DNA of 64,000 nt from Pictodentalium vernedei (GCA_031216915.1 CM062296.1:65626148-65690147), one strand, 5' to 3'; positions 32,637-45,839 are shown, numbered from the stretch's first letter. Program-made: numbers and translations. Notes: generated from the letters alone by a model not told the origin.

Positions 32637-33856
32637 GTAACAATCATTATAATAACTATATCAGCCACTATCACATCAACCATTTTAACTACTAAACCAC
32701 CACTTCCTCTACTGCATTAGCCACAACAACTATCATAACAGCAATTGAAATATCATCGCAAATGCAACTCAACTGCAATACGGACCAATGTACTGCTTCA
32801 TCAGCAGCTACACCATCAACAACTACATCTCAAACACAACACAAACATCTACAGTAACAATCACTACTACTCCCACAACTACTACATCAACCACTACAAC
32901 ACCAACAACCCATAGAATTACCACGCCAACACCTACAAATACTCTAATAATTACCAACCACTACAACAATAACAACAGCTATATCTTCCTCTGGGACAAT
33001 AATCACAATTACGACACAGACATCATCATCAACCACTACTACAACTACGTCTCCCACTATCAGACCAACCAAAACTACAAGAAAAACAATCACTTTTATA
33101 CAAGAAACCGCAACCGCGCCACTGACAACTATAACTGTTTCGCCAAGAAAAGAAATACAACCACCAAACCAAATGTGTCTTCATAAAATATACACCTCAA
33201 CAACAACAGCTACAACTACGACGTCGACCACTAGACAAACTAAATCTACTGAAATAGGTACCATTGCAACTACTTTACACTCTGAAGAACTATGACATCA
33301 ACCACTACAACTACACCGATAACCACGTCAACGCCACTATTTTACAAACGATTACAACGCCCACCACTTTCATTACTACACAAATAACCACAGCAACAAC
33401 AGCCATGTCTACAACAACCACAACATCAAGCACGACATCCAATACAGCAATCACTGCGTCTGCGTCAACAACCATTACAGTTGCTACACAAACGGTCACT
33501 AAACCACCAACTACAAACCACTCAACTATTCAACGAAATGCTTGAAACATGACCATAATAAACACAACTACTACACAACTAACTTCAACTACAACACCAA
33601 CCACTATTTCATCACACACTAAACAACAACAATAGCTACACTAAACATCTTAACCACTACAACACCAACCACTATAACAACTCTGGCAAAAATACTACCA
33701 CTACATCACCATCAATCATAACCACTGCACAACCACTACTACTAGTATGCCCTCCACTATAAGTACTATCAATGAAGTCAGATAAGCCAACAACCACAGC
33801 TACTGCACAAACTACTACTAAACCAACCCTTACACATACACCAACCGCCACAACCA
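32637..33856. repeat. (ACN)n-rich low-complexity block
   Basis: The plus strand is dominated by ACA, ACC, ACT and AAC/CAC trinucleotides. ORFs in it are Thr/Asn/Tyr-rich (for example TTTPTTTTSTTTTPTT near 32870) because of the repeat. This could be decayed minisatellite DNA or the remains of a mucin-like Thr-rich exon. There is no signal peptide, cysteine-rich domain or clean splice structure to support a gene. Confidence 0.6.
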
Positions 33857-34161
33857 CAGTTAAAACTAGAAGTCCTGTTATGAAGTGCGCACAAATAGCA
33901 CGCCGATCTGCGCGGTAATCTACGCGTTATGGGCATAGTAAGGCCATCAAATTATATACGTATGGCCTGTGCACAAGCAATGTTTCAGCCAATGGACCTC
34001 CGGGTAACCCGGAGGTCCATTGGCAGAACTATTGCGTGTGTTTGCTTTGAGTAACCTGCCGTGCTTTGGATGCCATTCGATATGGTAATTGCGTGCAATT
34101 CCTACGCGCAATTAAGTCTAGATAAGCGCACAGTTCGTTACAGGACTTCCGGTTTTAACTG
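33857..34161. mobile_element. MITE copy with central GC-rich palindrome
   Basis: Terminal inverted repeats CAGTTAAAACTAGAAGTCCT and AGGACTTCCGGTTTTAACTG bound about 305 bp. The centre holds GCCAATGGACCTCCGGGT-A-ACCCGGAGGTCCATTGGC, an almost perfect 37-bp palindrome at about 33993-34029. It is inserted next to the (ACN)n block. Confidence 0.85.
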
Positions 34162-34770
34162 TAGTACACCAACAGCTACTACACCAATTACCACAAAATC
34201 AGTCTCCACAACAAATTACAATACCAGTTTCAGCTACAATACAACTACTATAATTAATACACAACTTGTTTCCCAATATAAGTGAAATATTTAGACAAAA
34301 TACAAACCTGTATTGCGATCGTTTGATTCAGGAAGGAACGCCTTTAACCTGCACTCATCGAAAATTGATTATACATGTCGAGGTCACCGTTTTGATAACA
34401 GTACTTAAATGATAAATAAGTCATCTCCAAATAGCGAAATAAATTGACCAATCACTGCAAGGTATTGCGTTTGGTATCGGGACATATTATGCTATTTTAT
34501 TTTTTGCCACGGTAATACTTTTTATATAGGCCTTCAATGCGTAAAGCAAAGAAACACACATCTGAAACACTACTATACTAGAGGTTGTAGTTTATACTGG
34601 ACCTGGTAGAATATTGAATGGGGATTACACCATGCACAGCCCTTAAATGCTGTTCCAAGACATTATGATCTTCATTCATAACAAAAAGTCAATTCTTAGA
34701 CGTCGAATAATTGTGAAAATATGTGCGAACTAGTCAAGGAAGGAGGGGATTTTATAATTTATCTCTGCCG

Positions 34771-34865
34771 ACATGTATGGTATATGGAGATTTAATACCT
34801 GGATGTCGGTTTTTAAACACTGTGCCGAGGCATCCAGGTATTAAATCTCCATATACCATACATGT
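34771..34865. repeat. Palindrome with perfect 35-bp arms
   Basis: ACATGTATGGTATATGGAGA and the next 15 bases (34771-34805) are the inverted complement of 34831-34865, with a 25-bp spacer. Short direct matches (CCCCAACATG/TCTCTGCCGACATG) extend outward weakly. Confidence 0.93.
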
Positions 34866-35210
34866 TGGGGGAGATAGCGTTTTTGTCCCGTTTGAAACCC
34901 AATACACACATAGTGGAAATAAATTTGTGTACGTATTACTCAGCTCCACAATCACTTGGACCAAAATTCGTGATAATAATTTGTTTTTATAACGCAGAAG
35001 ACAAGAGATAGAGTTCGGGATATAGGGACGATATAATATAAATTGGCTATTACCTGAAGTGTGTCTCTCGGATGGTGTATTGTCCCTAACGGACTTGTCA
35101 AGATATACCCAGAGACGAGGTCCTGGCTTTAACCCTTCATCTAACGAATCGCCCGCATCCGCCCTCGTAATATGCAAATTGAGCAGTTGAACAGATTATA
35201 TTTTTCAAAA

Positions 35211-35310
35211 TATTTCAACAAAACCATATCATGTGACCCCTCATTGCAACGAGTTCAATGAGCTCGTTCCAATGATGGGGTCACATGATATGATTTTGTT
35301 GGAAGTTTTT
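35211..35310. repeat. Palindrome, foldback family also present at 62.8 kb
   Basis: CAACAAAACCATATCATGTG and ACCCCTCATT on the left pair with AATGATGGGGTCACATGATA and TGATTTTGTTG on the right. The centre GCAACGAGTTCAATGAGCTCGTTCC matches the centre of the palindrome at 62740-62860. Confidence 0.85.
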
Positions 35311-35399
35311 GAAAAATTAAAAAAAAAAAAAATATTTAAAATAATAAATTTTGATATCGTCTGCGTTAGGGAAAGGTTAATACACTATCTCGGAAACAA

Positions 35400-35815
35400 T
35401 ACTATAAGTTATTGCAATAACCAATATGTTACACCGACCACTGCTACATCATCCACTACTACACTGTCACAAACACAGCAACTGCTGCATCAACTTTTAC
35501 TACACCATCATGCACATGAACAAACAGCTACTATAACACCTAAACAACTACTACTATTACACCAGCAGCTATAACAAGGATAATTATCATACTTACCATC
35601 ACAACACTCACCACCACATCTTCCATACCAATCACTATATACCTGTCGAAGAAGACAACTAAAGCAAGAACCACAACTGCTGCTTCTGAAACTATTACAC
35701 CAACCATTGTACTTGCAACACCAACCACCCGAAGCCCTTTATCAATAGCACGGACATGTGCAACATCAATAACCTACTACTACAACGACAACCCCTACAA
35801 CTGCTGAACCAGAGT
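35400..35815. repeat. Second (ACN)n-rich low-complexity block
   Basis: Composition is the same as 32637-33856 (ACTACACCAACC/ACAACTACT-like repeats). It is separated from that block by a MITE and about 1.2 kb of unrelated DNA, so the two may once have been continuous. Confidence 0.55.
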
Positions 35816-38224
35816 AGTGGACTCTTAAGAGTGTAGGGATAAAGATTTAACACTAGATTCCCCATACCCACAAATGTCAGTAGGGACGAAATCTACTATA
35901 GGAATTTTCATAGACATCTTATTCCTATAGTTACAGTCCTAGCTGGGTGATTATACATGTAGGAACAAACTTATGGGACTGCAACATTTACTGTAGGACT
36001 TCCAAAGGCTTGTCCTCCATCCCTATGGCGGTGACTTCACATCACAACATGACCGCTTACAAGGATGACAACACAGCATGACGTAACTAAGTCACATTAC
36101 TCTGGCGTCACATCCGGAGTCAATTGTAAATTTATAATATTTGTATCCCACAATAGCTGTATTTCATTTATAACGTTGAGTAAATACAATCTAAATCCTC
36201 GGAGCCCCAGAATAGGGGCACTCCATTGCTTTCCAACTACTCATACAGATATAGAAGCTGAAATAAATGTTCATCATACACATTTGGCCAGCCTTTTTTA
36301 TCGCGGTTACAAAAAGTTAGCACATACATAGCTCACGAAACAGCATTAGATTGAATAATATATGATACATCGTGCAACATTGATGAATGAAACTCAGAAT
36401 ATAAAAAAAAACTCCCCGGAAGCAACACGCCGGGGAGTTTTAAAAGGGTCAACCGTGTATTAAATATCCGAGGTGTATGTGTGCCTCAATAAATGCTTTA
36501 AACTATCCCAACTGTAGCCTCAATAATAAACCAAATGTCCGACACCGAGCCTCAAATTACGCTAGAACGCAATGAGGTCGTAACTAGACCTCCATAGATC
36601 GATGCAAACGCGAATAGTGAGTGAATGTACAAATAGCGAGAAGACAAAAAGGCCGACGATCAACAACAGTAGATTGTCTCATTCTTCGCTGAAGAGAATT
36701 CAAGAATCCAGTTTGACCCTCCATGAAAACAATTTAGTGCAAAAGACACTGGAACAATTGTTTGAGAAAGATGAACGGAAATAAACGCTATCACGGGAAT
36801 GAAAATAGATCAAGTCCATTCATGTAATTAGAACACACGCCCCAAGAAGTTTGTCACATATGTGGATTTAAACCAGTGCAAACTCAGAGTTCCAATGTAT
36901 ATAATTCGTATTACCTTTGAATCGACTCTGCAACCCAACATTATATGCGTGGGATCGTATGTTATGTATGTAATCTTCATGCCTATAGGATAATTATTGT
37001 CATTTAAAGTGCTACTGTCGGATACTGCTGGAGATCGAAACCGAAGGTGAGCGACGTTGTGACAAGTTGTGCATCACAAATTATTTGTGGTTTCAGTTCG
37101 GATCTAAAGCCCTTGGATTGAGCCATGCTTATGTTATTTAGAAGAGGTAGGTACACCTGATAACACTGAACAGTTTTTACATTAACCATCAGAAAGTTCA
37201 GAATAGTTATCACTGATGAGAAGTGTTTATGCCCTGTTAATTGAATGTTGACAATGTCTGTGGCTGCAACTTTGACCCCTTTAGTTGGGATCCTAATTTC
37301 GAAATGTTACATGTGATACTTCCTACCCCTGCTCCCTATGCTGGTAAATAGCAAGTAATGGGTGCTGCCTGTCTCCTAGGATTGAATCCTGACACTGCCG
37401 TTTGTGTTTGTAGTTTTGAAGCTGTGATCGCACTAATGTAGCACTGCTGATTTTCCAAAAATAGATAGGCCTACCGAATAGCTCAAACACAAACAAGCAA
37501 ACAGAAACACACTGAGTACATTTTGTTCACCAGAACGAAATTTGGAGGCTGAATCCCTTATCGTTTCTTGGTCCGAACATGATTTCTGAAAAAATAGCAT
37601 CAAAATTAACACCTTAAAGTTTTACAGAGTTTACTTTATGTATTGACGTGTTTGAAGACGTCTTTGATCTATGGGGACAATGCATTAGATCGGAGAGAGA
37701 AAAAACTTGTTATTTCATGAAGCAAGTGACGTACCCAGTGGGGGAGCTCGTGACCACTAAAAAGTAGAACGATATCAAACAAAGGTGCCTTGTGAAAACA
37801 ACTTGTCACAATGATGACTCGCAAACCTAGTTCTGGTGTTTTTGATTGTTCGAACGTGTCTTAGTTATCAAGTGGCTCAACTGTATTGATCATAGTTGGA
37901 TTTTTGAAGCCACTGGCGGGTCCATCGAGTTACTACGGGTATGAGTCACCCGTAAAAAACGATGATTATTAAATAATTAGTGTCTGCTTCATGTTGTAGC
38001 TTTGGAATTTAGCGAGAAGCCTGTGGCGGTGCAACGAGTGTGCAGGGATCATTTGTCCTCACGCGGACACATCCTAACATTTTCTCTATTCTCTTTATTC
38101 CCGTACACACCCTGCAGATGGGCATAACCAGTAATGATTTACGAGCCCGGAAAAAAGATAACTAGATAGAGTTATTTGAGTGCAAAGCACACAATAGTGT
38201 ATCCCAGCATTATCGCTGAAACAC
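35816..38224. other. No gene seen; GC-rich hairpin at 36408-36441
   Basis: AAAACTCCCCGG and CCGGGGAGTTTT form a perfect 12-bp stem around a 10-base loop within otherwise AT-rich DNA. It resembles the terminal hairpins of the array elements nearby. Elsewhere only short ORFs occur. Confidence 0.55.
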
Positions 38225-41200
38225 ATTAGCATAGTTTAAATGTTTCCAGTTAAATATCCCAGGAGCCTTCCGATGAAAACTAATTTTCCAACGATAAAAG
38301 TGGTTCCACCAGAACCACTTGGGGCCATATCAAAATTCCGAAACCTTCATGTACATCTAGAGATATACTACCTGAACACATCAGCATAGTTTAAACGTTT
38401 CGATTTAAATACCCTAGGAGCCTTTCGGTGAAAACTGATTTTCTAACGATAAAAGTGGTTTCACCGGTACGACCTGGGGCCAAATCAAAATTCTGAAACC
38501 TTCATGCACATCTAGAGATGTTACTTGGACACCTTACCATAGTTTAAACGTTTCGAATAAACTGATTTTGTAACGATAAAAGTGGTTCCACCGGAACCAC
38601 GTGTGGCCAAATCAAAATTCCGAGACCTTTATGCATATCAAGAGATGTTACCTGAACACCTTAGCATAGTTGTAACGTTTCAAAATAAATACCCTAGAAG
38701 ACTTTCGAGGAAAACCGATTTTCTAACGATAAAAGTGGTTACACGGGAACCACCTGGGGCCAAATCAGACTTCCGAAACCCTCATGCACATCTAGAGATG
38801 TTACCTGAACACATTAGCATAGTTTAAACGTTTCGAATTAAATACCCTAGGAGCTTTTCGATGAAAACTGATTTTCAAACGATAAAAGTTGTTCCCCGGA
38901 GCCACTTGGGGGCAAATCAAAATTTCGAAACCTCCATATACATCTAGAGATGCTACCTGAACACCGTAGCATAGTTTAAACGTTTCGATTTAAATACCCT
39001 AGGAACCTATCGATGAAAACGGATTTTTTAACGATGAAAATGGTTCCACTGGAATCACTTGGGGCCAAATCAAAATTCCGTAACCTCCATGCACATCTAG
39101 AGATGTTACTTGAACACATTAGCATAGTTTAAACGTTTCGATTTAAATACCCTAGGAACCTATCGATGAAAACGGATTTTTTAACGATGAAAATGGTTCC
39201 ACTGGAATCACTTGGGGCCAAATAAAAATTCCGAAACATTCATGCACATTTAGAGATGCTACCTGAACACCTGAGCATAGTTTAAACGCTTCAAATTAAA
39301 TACCCTAGGAGCCACTGGAAACTGATTTTCTAACGATAAAAGTGGTTCCACTAGAACCACCTAGGGCCAAATCAAAATTTCGAGACCTTTATGCGCATAG
39401 TTTTAACGTTTCGAATTAAATACCCAAGGAGCCTTTCGAGACAAACTGATTTTCTACCGATAAAAGTGGTTCCACCGGAGCCACTTGGGACCAAATCAAA
39501 ATTCCCAAACCTTCATGCACATCTAGAAATGTTAACTGAACACAATTATCATAGTTTAAAAGTTTCGAATTAAATACCCTAGGAGCATTTCGATGAAAAC
39601 TGATTTTCTAACAATAAAAGTGGTTCCACTGGAACCCCCTGGGTCCAAATCAAAATTCCGAAACATTCATGCACATCTAGAGAAGTTACCTGAACATATT
39701 AGCATAGTTTAAACGTTTCGAATTAAATACCCTGGGAGCCTTTCGACGAAAACTGATTTTCCAACGATAAAAGTGGTTCCACCGGAATCACTTGGGGCCA
39801 AAATCAAAATTCCGAAACCTTTCTGCGCATCTGAAAATGTTACCTGAACACCTTAGCACAGTTTTAACATTTTGAATTAAATACCCTAGGAGCCTTTCGA
39901 TGAAAACTGATTTTTCAACGATAAAAGTGGTTCCACTAAAACCACCTGGGACCAAATCAAAATTCCGAAACCTTCATGCACATCTAGAGATGTTACGTGA
40001 ACACATTAGCATAGTTTAAACGTTTCGAATTAAATACCCAAGGAGCCTTTCGAGAAAAACTGATTTTCTACCGATAAAAGTGGTTCCACCGGAGCCACTT
40101 GGGACCAAATCAAAATTCCCAAACCTTCATGCACATCTAGAAATGTTAACTGAACACATTAGCATAGTTTAAGAGTTTCGAATTAAATACCCTAGGAGCA
40201 TTTCGATGAAAACTGATTTTCTAACAATAAAAGTGGTTCCACTGGAACCCCCTGGGGCCAAATCAAAATTCCGAAACCTTCATGCACATCTAGAGAAGTT
40301 ACCTGAACATATTAGCATAGTTTAAACGTTTCGAATTAAATACCCTGGGAGCCTTTCGATGAAAACTGATTTTCCAACGATAAAAGTGGTTCCACCGGAA
40401 TCACTTGGGGCCAAAATCAAAATTCCGAAACCTTTCTGCGCATCTGAAGATGTTACCTGAACACCTTAGCACAGTTTTAACATTTTGAATTAAATACCCT
40501 AGGAGCCTTTCGATGAAAACTGATTTTTCAGCGATAAAAGTGGTTCCACTAAAACCACCTGGGACCAAATCAAAATTCCGAATCCTTCATGCACATCTAG
40601 AGATGCTACTTGAACACAATAGCATAGCTTAAACGTTTCGAATTAAATACCCTAGGACCCTTTCGATAAAAACTGATTTTCTACCAATAAAAGTGGTTCC
40701 ACAGGAACAACTTGGGGCCAAATCAAAATTCCGAAACCTTCATGTACATCTAGAGTTTCTACCTGAACACCTTAGCATAGTTTAAACGTTTCGAATTGAA
40801 TACCCTAGAAGCCTTTTCAGGGTATGACTGACGGACGGACGGACGGACGGGCGGACGGACATTCTTACTATTTGGGTTTAAGGGCTACGAAAAAAACATT
40901 TTATATGTCCATAACCTAATTTTAGCCAGAGCCCCACCCTCTCCACCCTAGAACTTATATTTAACCCTAACCCCACCCCATCCACTCAAAAACCACATCC
41001 TAACCCTAATCCTACCCTACCCTGACCCTAAACCCGAAAACCCGACCCCACCCCACCCCTGACTCTAACCCCCACCCCTTGGGACCTAACCCTCTCCAAA
41101 CTTAAGATCTACTCTTGGGCTATCCCTAACCCTAACCCAACCCCACCCCGACCCTAACCCCACCCTAGCCAGACCAAAAGGATTAGGAACTATCTTTTGG

Positions 41201-41440
41201 TTTAAGGGCTACTAAAACTACCCCCCTCCTGATACCACCCCGCCTGGATCCTAACCCCCTGCAACCTTAAGCACTGCCCTGGGGCTACCCTAACCCTATC
41301 CCCACCCCTCTCCTAACCCTAATACTACCCTAATTTGGAGGTACCCCCTAAAAATAATAGCTCCTAAACAGGTTTAGTTGGCCCGGACGGACGGAGATCA
41401 TGACAATATCCCCGTATTTTTGAAAATGCGGGGATAATTA
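38225..41440 (+). mobile_element. Pearl/HINE-like (Helitron-related) element with a core of about 17 tandem repeats
   Basis: The core (about 38225-40817) is an array of roughly 152-bp monomers containing AGCATAGTTTAAACGTTTCG, AAATACCCTAGGAGCCTTTC, GATAAAAGTGGTTCCACCGG and TTCATGCACATCTAGAGATG. A four-monomer higher-order unit of about 614 bp repeats (compare 39421 and 40035), and two adjacent monomers at 38990-39215 are nearly identical. An (ACGG)n tract follows at 40832-40860, then C-rich DNA. A second GGACGGACGGA lies at 41387. The end is marked by the hairpin ATCCCCGTATT-ttt-GAAAATGCGGGGAT (41406-41435). Core repeats plus ACGG microsatellite plus hairpin is the known layout of bivalve pearl elements. 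Confidence 0.75.
40915..41345. repeat. Degenerate CCCTAA-like C-rich block
   Basis: TAACCCTAACCCCACCCC-type repeats, interspersed with CCACCC and CCTACCC variants, run for about 430 bp. It resembles interstitial telomere-like DNA (animal telomere strand CCCTAA) but is too irregular to be a true telomeric insertion. It lies inside the pearl-like element. Confidence 0.6.
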
Positions 41441-42785
41441 TAAGCCATGTACCTGAATTGTATATTGTCTACAAAATATGGGTAAATTTTTTCGCATTAC
41501 AGTAGGGGTCAAAGTTAGCTCTGTGGGCAGGGGCTTCTATTTCCATGTATATGCTGAGAACTACCACCACCGCCAACCTCTTTCCCTTGAAAAAAATTCT
41601 TAAACAAACCTACACTTACTCGTTTCTGAATTAGGATCTTGCGCATAGACCCATGGTATCTGGATACAATACTCTGATGTCATGATTTTAAAAGGCCATT
41701 TGCCGCCTTGCTCCAGCCCGTCATAGGGGTGGTTTGTTCCCAACATAATCCTCGGCTTCTACCTTTTGTGGGTTTATAAGAGTAGCTCGTAGGAACCCCA
41801 AGCGGGCCGTAGGCCCGCAAAGGGTTCCACATACCCAGTCAGATAAATGTGTTCCAGAATAGAATTCTCTATAGCCGTCAATGTGATTTTTGAAGTGGAC
41901 AGTAAATTTCAGTGAAAAAAACACGTAACTTCCGGTGTCGAATTGCCCATGCAATTGCAATTGGCCTGTCCCCCTCTGGGAATCAAATGTTTTTTGTTTC
42001 GCCTCAAAGGTTTGCGTGATACATTTGCCTACATATCTACACTTCAGGGGTAACCAGGCCTTCTCAACCGAGAACCGCGACAAATCAGCGGCCGGCCAAA
42101 GTGTTACTATTATTACTCGAGTTTTGTCCTTCTGGAGGTTTGTCAATATGCTCAGCTGATGATCTCGTCATTTCAGATCGAACTCTCAGTCCTGATTTCG
42201 TTGCAGCTTGTCTGCCAGTGATAACCTCAATCGAAAAAAACGTACATATAACCGATAATATAACTGATAATTATTGTTATATTGGTGCGATTGTATACAG
42301 ATATGCATTGACACGTACCTGGTGAAATATCAAGATGAACAGAAACTCAGTTGTTGAATTATCCGAATGTTATTGTTAAGGTGTTGTAAAAGTAAGGAAA
42401 AGTTTGCTTGAAAAAAAGGTATACGGACGTTTCGTCCGCAAGCCGAGTCGTCCGCTTGTCAAGGAAAATATTGTCTGCACATTTTCTACATTTCGAACAA
42501 GACACCCACCCCCTACTAACGTGTGACATTTCCCCAGATTAAGCCCAATATTCTCACATATAAAGCCTCCTGATGTTGTATTTATGTTAAGAGTGTGATG
42601 TACAACATCATCTTTCAGGTTTGAAACACAAATGATGTCATATATTGGCTGATATATTGATATGTTTTTAAAAAATTGCACAAGTTGGAAATGCATTTTT
42701 GGTGCACTCGAGAGACTCACCCACCCCCACATCATGTCTTGCAAATTTTTGTTCCCCCCCCCCCCCCCCAGGACCCCCCTCCCCC
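41441..42785. other. No gene recognised
   Basis: A minus-strand frame of 141 codons (41721-42146) has no recognisable domain and no splice context; I treat it as chance. A small hairpin GCGGGCC-GTA-GGCCCGC lies at 41802-41818. A C-run occupies 42755-42769. Confidence 0.45.
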
Positions 42786-43290
42786 TGGCATAATTGCAAA
42801 ATTATAAGATTATGTTACGGAACTTAACATAACAAGTTTTGATGCATTTCTTAATATAATTATAACACGTTTTGATGCGTTTCTTAATATTATTAATTCC
42901 TATAATACATTTGCTAATAATTTTGTGATTATTCATTGTAAAGCGCCGGTGATGCTCTTCCAAGAATAATTGCAAAATTATAAGATTATGTTGCAGAATT
43001 TAATAAACCATAAATTTTGATGAGTTTCTTAATATAATTAATTCTTATAATACATTTGCTAATAATTTTGCTATTATTCATTGTAAAGCGACGGTGCGCC
43101 TCGATGAATACTTGCAAAATTATAAGATTAATTTGCAGAACTTAATATAACAAGTTTTGTTGCATTTCTTAATATAATTAATTCTTATAATACTTATGCT
43201 AATAATTTTGCAATTATTCACTGTAAGGTGCTGGTGGAGCTCTTCAATGAAAAATTGCAAAATTATAAGATTATGTTGTGGAACTTAATA
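42786..43290. repeat. Four tandem AT-rich repeats of about 145-175 bp
   Basis: Each unit begins ATTGCAAAATTATAAGATTA and includes CATTTGCTAATAATTTTG and a TTCA(T/C)TGTAAAGCG(C/A)CGGTG segment. Starts are near 42792, 42969, 43114 and 43254 (last incomplete). Units differ by indels, including a duplicated TTTTGATGC(A/G)TTTCTTAATAT in the first. Confidence 0.85.
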
Positions 43291-44139
43291 TAACGTACAT
43301 ATACTTTAAGAACTTTTACTGTAATAATATAATTTTTATTGGTAATCCATTGAATAAACAGTAATTAAAATTTATTAGATGGCTGGATAGTTTATTTTGT
43401 TCTGACATTTCTGTTTTCAGAATTTCATACACATATATGAAATTTAATGCAAGGAGGTACATTAAGATATATTACAATGGAGGTACATTAAGATATATTA
43501 CAATAGGTAATATACAATAAATTATACAATAAAATTATTATATAAATAAAAAATGATTCAAAATGCAATACTTGAATACTTTCCCCCAGCGAACGAGTTT
43601 CGGACGTGTTGGGTATAATTGTAGAGGACGACTTGGGTAAAATTGCAGCGGACGATTTGAGCAGACGAAATGGGTGTAATTTGAAAAAGTGATACTGATA
43701 GCTTGCTTTCAGTCCCGTTAGAAACCAAAACAAAGTAATAATGTGTTACTTTTTGGTGCATCTGTATTTCTGAACAGTGCTTCGTAGGTTCAAAAACTAA
43801 AAAATGGAAAATAATAACCCTTTTGGATATTTACATGTACCGCCATTGAAAATGGCATGTCATCTTTTTTCGGGAACTGGGGGAATCTTCAGCCTGGGGA
43901 CATCTAGGCCCAGGGAAGAATCATCCAAAAGAAAAGCAGTACAATCTGTTAGGATATTTTAGATACGCCACGATATTCGTTTTAACTCCTGAAAATAATT
44001 CTTAAAAAAAATATTAATAGATTGTTCGATATTTATTGAAAAAATATTAATATAATATATCGTCGAGCAATTATCTCTGCAGTAAATTCACATTCAATGT
44101 GTTCTGTATTAGGGCCTAATTAACGTCTCTCATCTGTTA
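43291..44139. other. No gene seen
   Basis: A direct repeat AGGTACATTAAGATATATTACAAT lies at 43455-43503. A short run of TAATTGTAGAGGACGA(C/T)TTGGG-like motifs lies at 43617-43680. No coding sequence is recognised. Confidence 0.45.
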
Positions 44140-45190
44140 GAATGATATCCAATCACTTCGGCTCCAAGTCATTTCGTCCCCTGGTCAATTCGACCTAAAG
44201 TCATCTCTGTCCTAGTCACTTTGGTCCCTTGGTCATTTCGGCACCATTTTAAGTGTAGAGATCTATAAAGATCAGTGCATAGTTCATGTTTAGAAATAAT
44301 GGGTAATTACCTTTATTGAGTAATGTTCAGTTATTTGTATTTACACAGTGTACAGAACAGTTATACATGACATTAAAAATTATCCATGTGTTCAATTTTA
44401 CATACATTTAAGATGCTATCTGTATAAGTAAGAGAAATTATTTTACTTTGAAATTTTGCAAAGTACCGGAATATGCAGTCATTTTTTCATATTGTTCTGC
44501 ACAATTCCTAGTCACCAGTTTGAGGTTCACAGGGTTTCTTTTTCTTTTTTTTTCTGAAACAACCACCAAACTGCGATTTTGATACTACCATAAATATGTC
44601 CACATTTTCTAAAACACAGAGCAGAATCCTTGTAGTTATGCGCAATTCCTAGTCCCCTTCCAGTTCGATGTCCACGAGGGGTCTGATCCCAGTGCCCCAC
44701 TTCCAAGGCGTACACTCAAACCAAATCACATTACTTACCCTCGCTTCCGGCTCTCATAGATTCATAAGCAAATAAAATTATTCAGGTCACAAGTGATTTC
44801 AAATCCCACATAGTCCATGTGCATCTTCGACATGCTGAAACTTTTCTTTTATTTATTCATCATGAAAGAAAATCTACTAGACATATATCATGTATACCTG
44901 AATATCTAATTGAGAGATATATATGTTGAAAAAACATTAAATAGAAAATGTTAAAATTCAAACAATATTTGAAAATATTTAAAGAGGCCGAAATGACCTG
45001 GTATATTGGGGCTGAATTGACCTGAGGCTGTAATGACTGGGGCCAAAATGACTTGGGGCCAAAGTGACTGGAATTCGTGAGAATTGCATCCAAACTGTCC
45101 TCCAACAATTTGACCCAAACTGGATACTAATCTAACCCAAACCATCCTTTGGCAATTTGCCCCAAACTGTTCTCCAGAATAGGGACACAT
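44140..45190. repeat. Element with inverted oligomeric ends (GGTCATTTCGG-type)
   Basis: The left end (44150-44255) repeats GTCATTTCG/GTCACTTTGGTCCC-like units. The right end (44985-45075) repeats their complement (GGCCGAAATGACC, GGGGCCAAAATGACTT). A further run of AATTTG(A/C)CCCAAACTG units follows to 45180. The repeated ends are in opposite orientation, so the unit behaves as a foldback-like element of about 0.95-1.05 kb. No coding potential is seen. Confidence 0.55.
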
Positions 45191-45197
45191 GATTCTT

Positions 45198-45520
45198 ATT
45201 GATTTATTTATTGGGGTTTAATGACACTTCGATAGCCAGGGTCACTTCATGTCGGACCGTTTTACAGGTGGGAAAAGTCAGAGAGAACCACAGAGCAATT
45301 ACAAACATCTAACGTACAAACAGCACACACGCTGGGTTAGCATTGGTTGAAGACAAATGTACGATTGACATGCAGTATGCCTTGGTACGCAATGGCACTG
45401 CGTGGGCAGTGGGAATGAAGTGTATTGCCCAAGGAAACAAAGTAGTTGCCACAGGTGGTATTTGATAGAGGACCCTTTGACTTGCAGCCTTCACCTCTAA
45501 GTACTGAGCCCTTTAACCTT
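45198..45520 (-). mobile_element. tRNA-type SINE, minus strand
   Basis: On the minus strand it reads from a degraded tRNA-like head (GGGCTCAGTACTTAGAGGTG, near 45515) through CTTGGGCAATACACTTC to the tail ending in AATAAATAAATC at about 45200. It matches the body of the SINEs at 50.9-55.8 kb with many differences. Confidence 0.8.
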
Positions 45521-45839
45521 CAAAACTGTATAGTACCAGCTAAAACATTTTGTAGAATGACCACATGAAAATTTCACAAGTACATAGTTTCATTATTAGT
45601 TTGTGATATTTGTTTTTGCTGTACAATGGAACCCTGTTAATTGAAGAGCCACTTTGCCAATAACATTATTCAACAAGGGCAACGCCCCTGGTCCCCCGAC
45701 CAAGATGGCAAATTCAAGGGAGCTGTTAGGATGCAATTTGTTCGCAGAGCATGGCCATTTTTTAACTTGACCTGTATTTCCAACCAATTAAACCACATAC
45801 TTAGTTTCGTTTCAATCAAATGATCCAAAGTAAAATTAT

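Noticed and set aside
32788-33545. Thr/Asn-rich ORFs as a mucin gene
   Set aside because: The coding potential follows from the ACN repeat itself, occurs in several frames, and lacks signal peptide, flanking domains or clear splice sites.
36408-36441. Rho-independent bacterial terminator
   Set aside because: The hairpin with T-run looks like one, but the surrounding DNA is eukaryotic repeat DNA with no gene upstream.
40915-41345. Chromosome end or true interstitial telomere
   Set aside because: CCCTAA units are interrupted by many CCACCC/CCTACC variants and lie inside an array element.
41721-42146. 141-codon minus-strand ORF as a host gene
   Set aside because: No recognisable domain, irregular composition and a start inside repeat-like DNA; length is compatible with chance.
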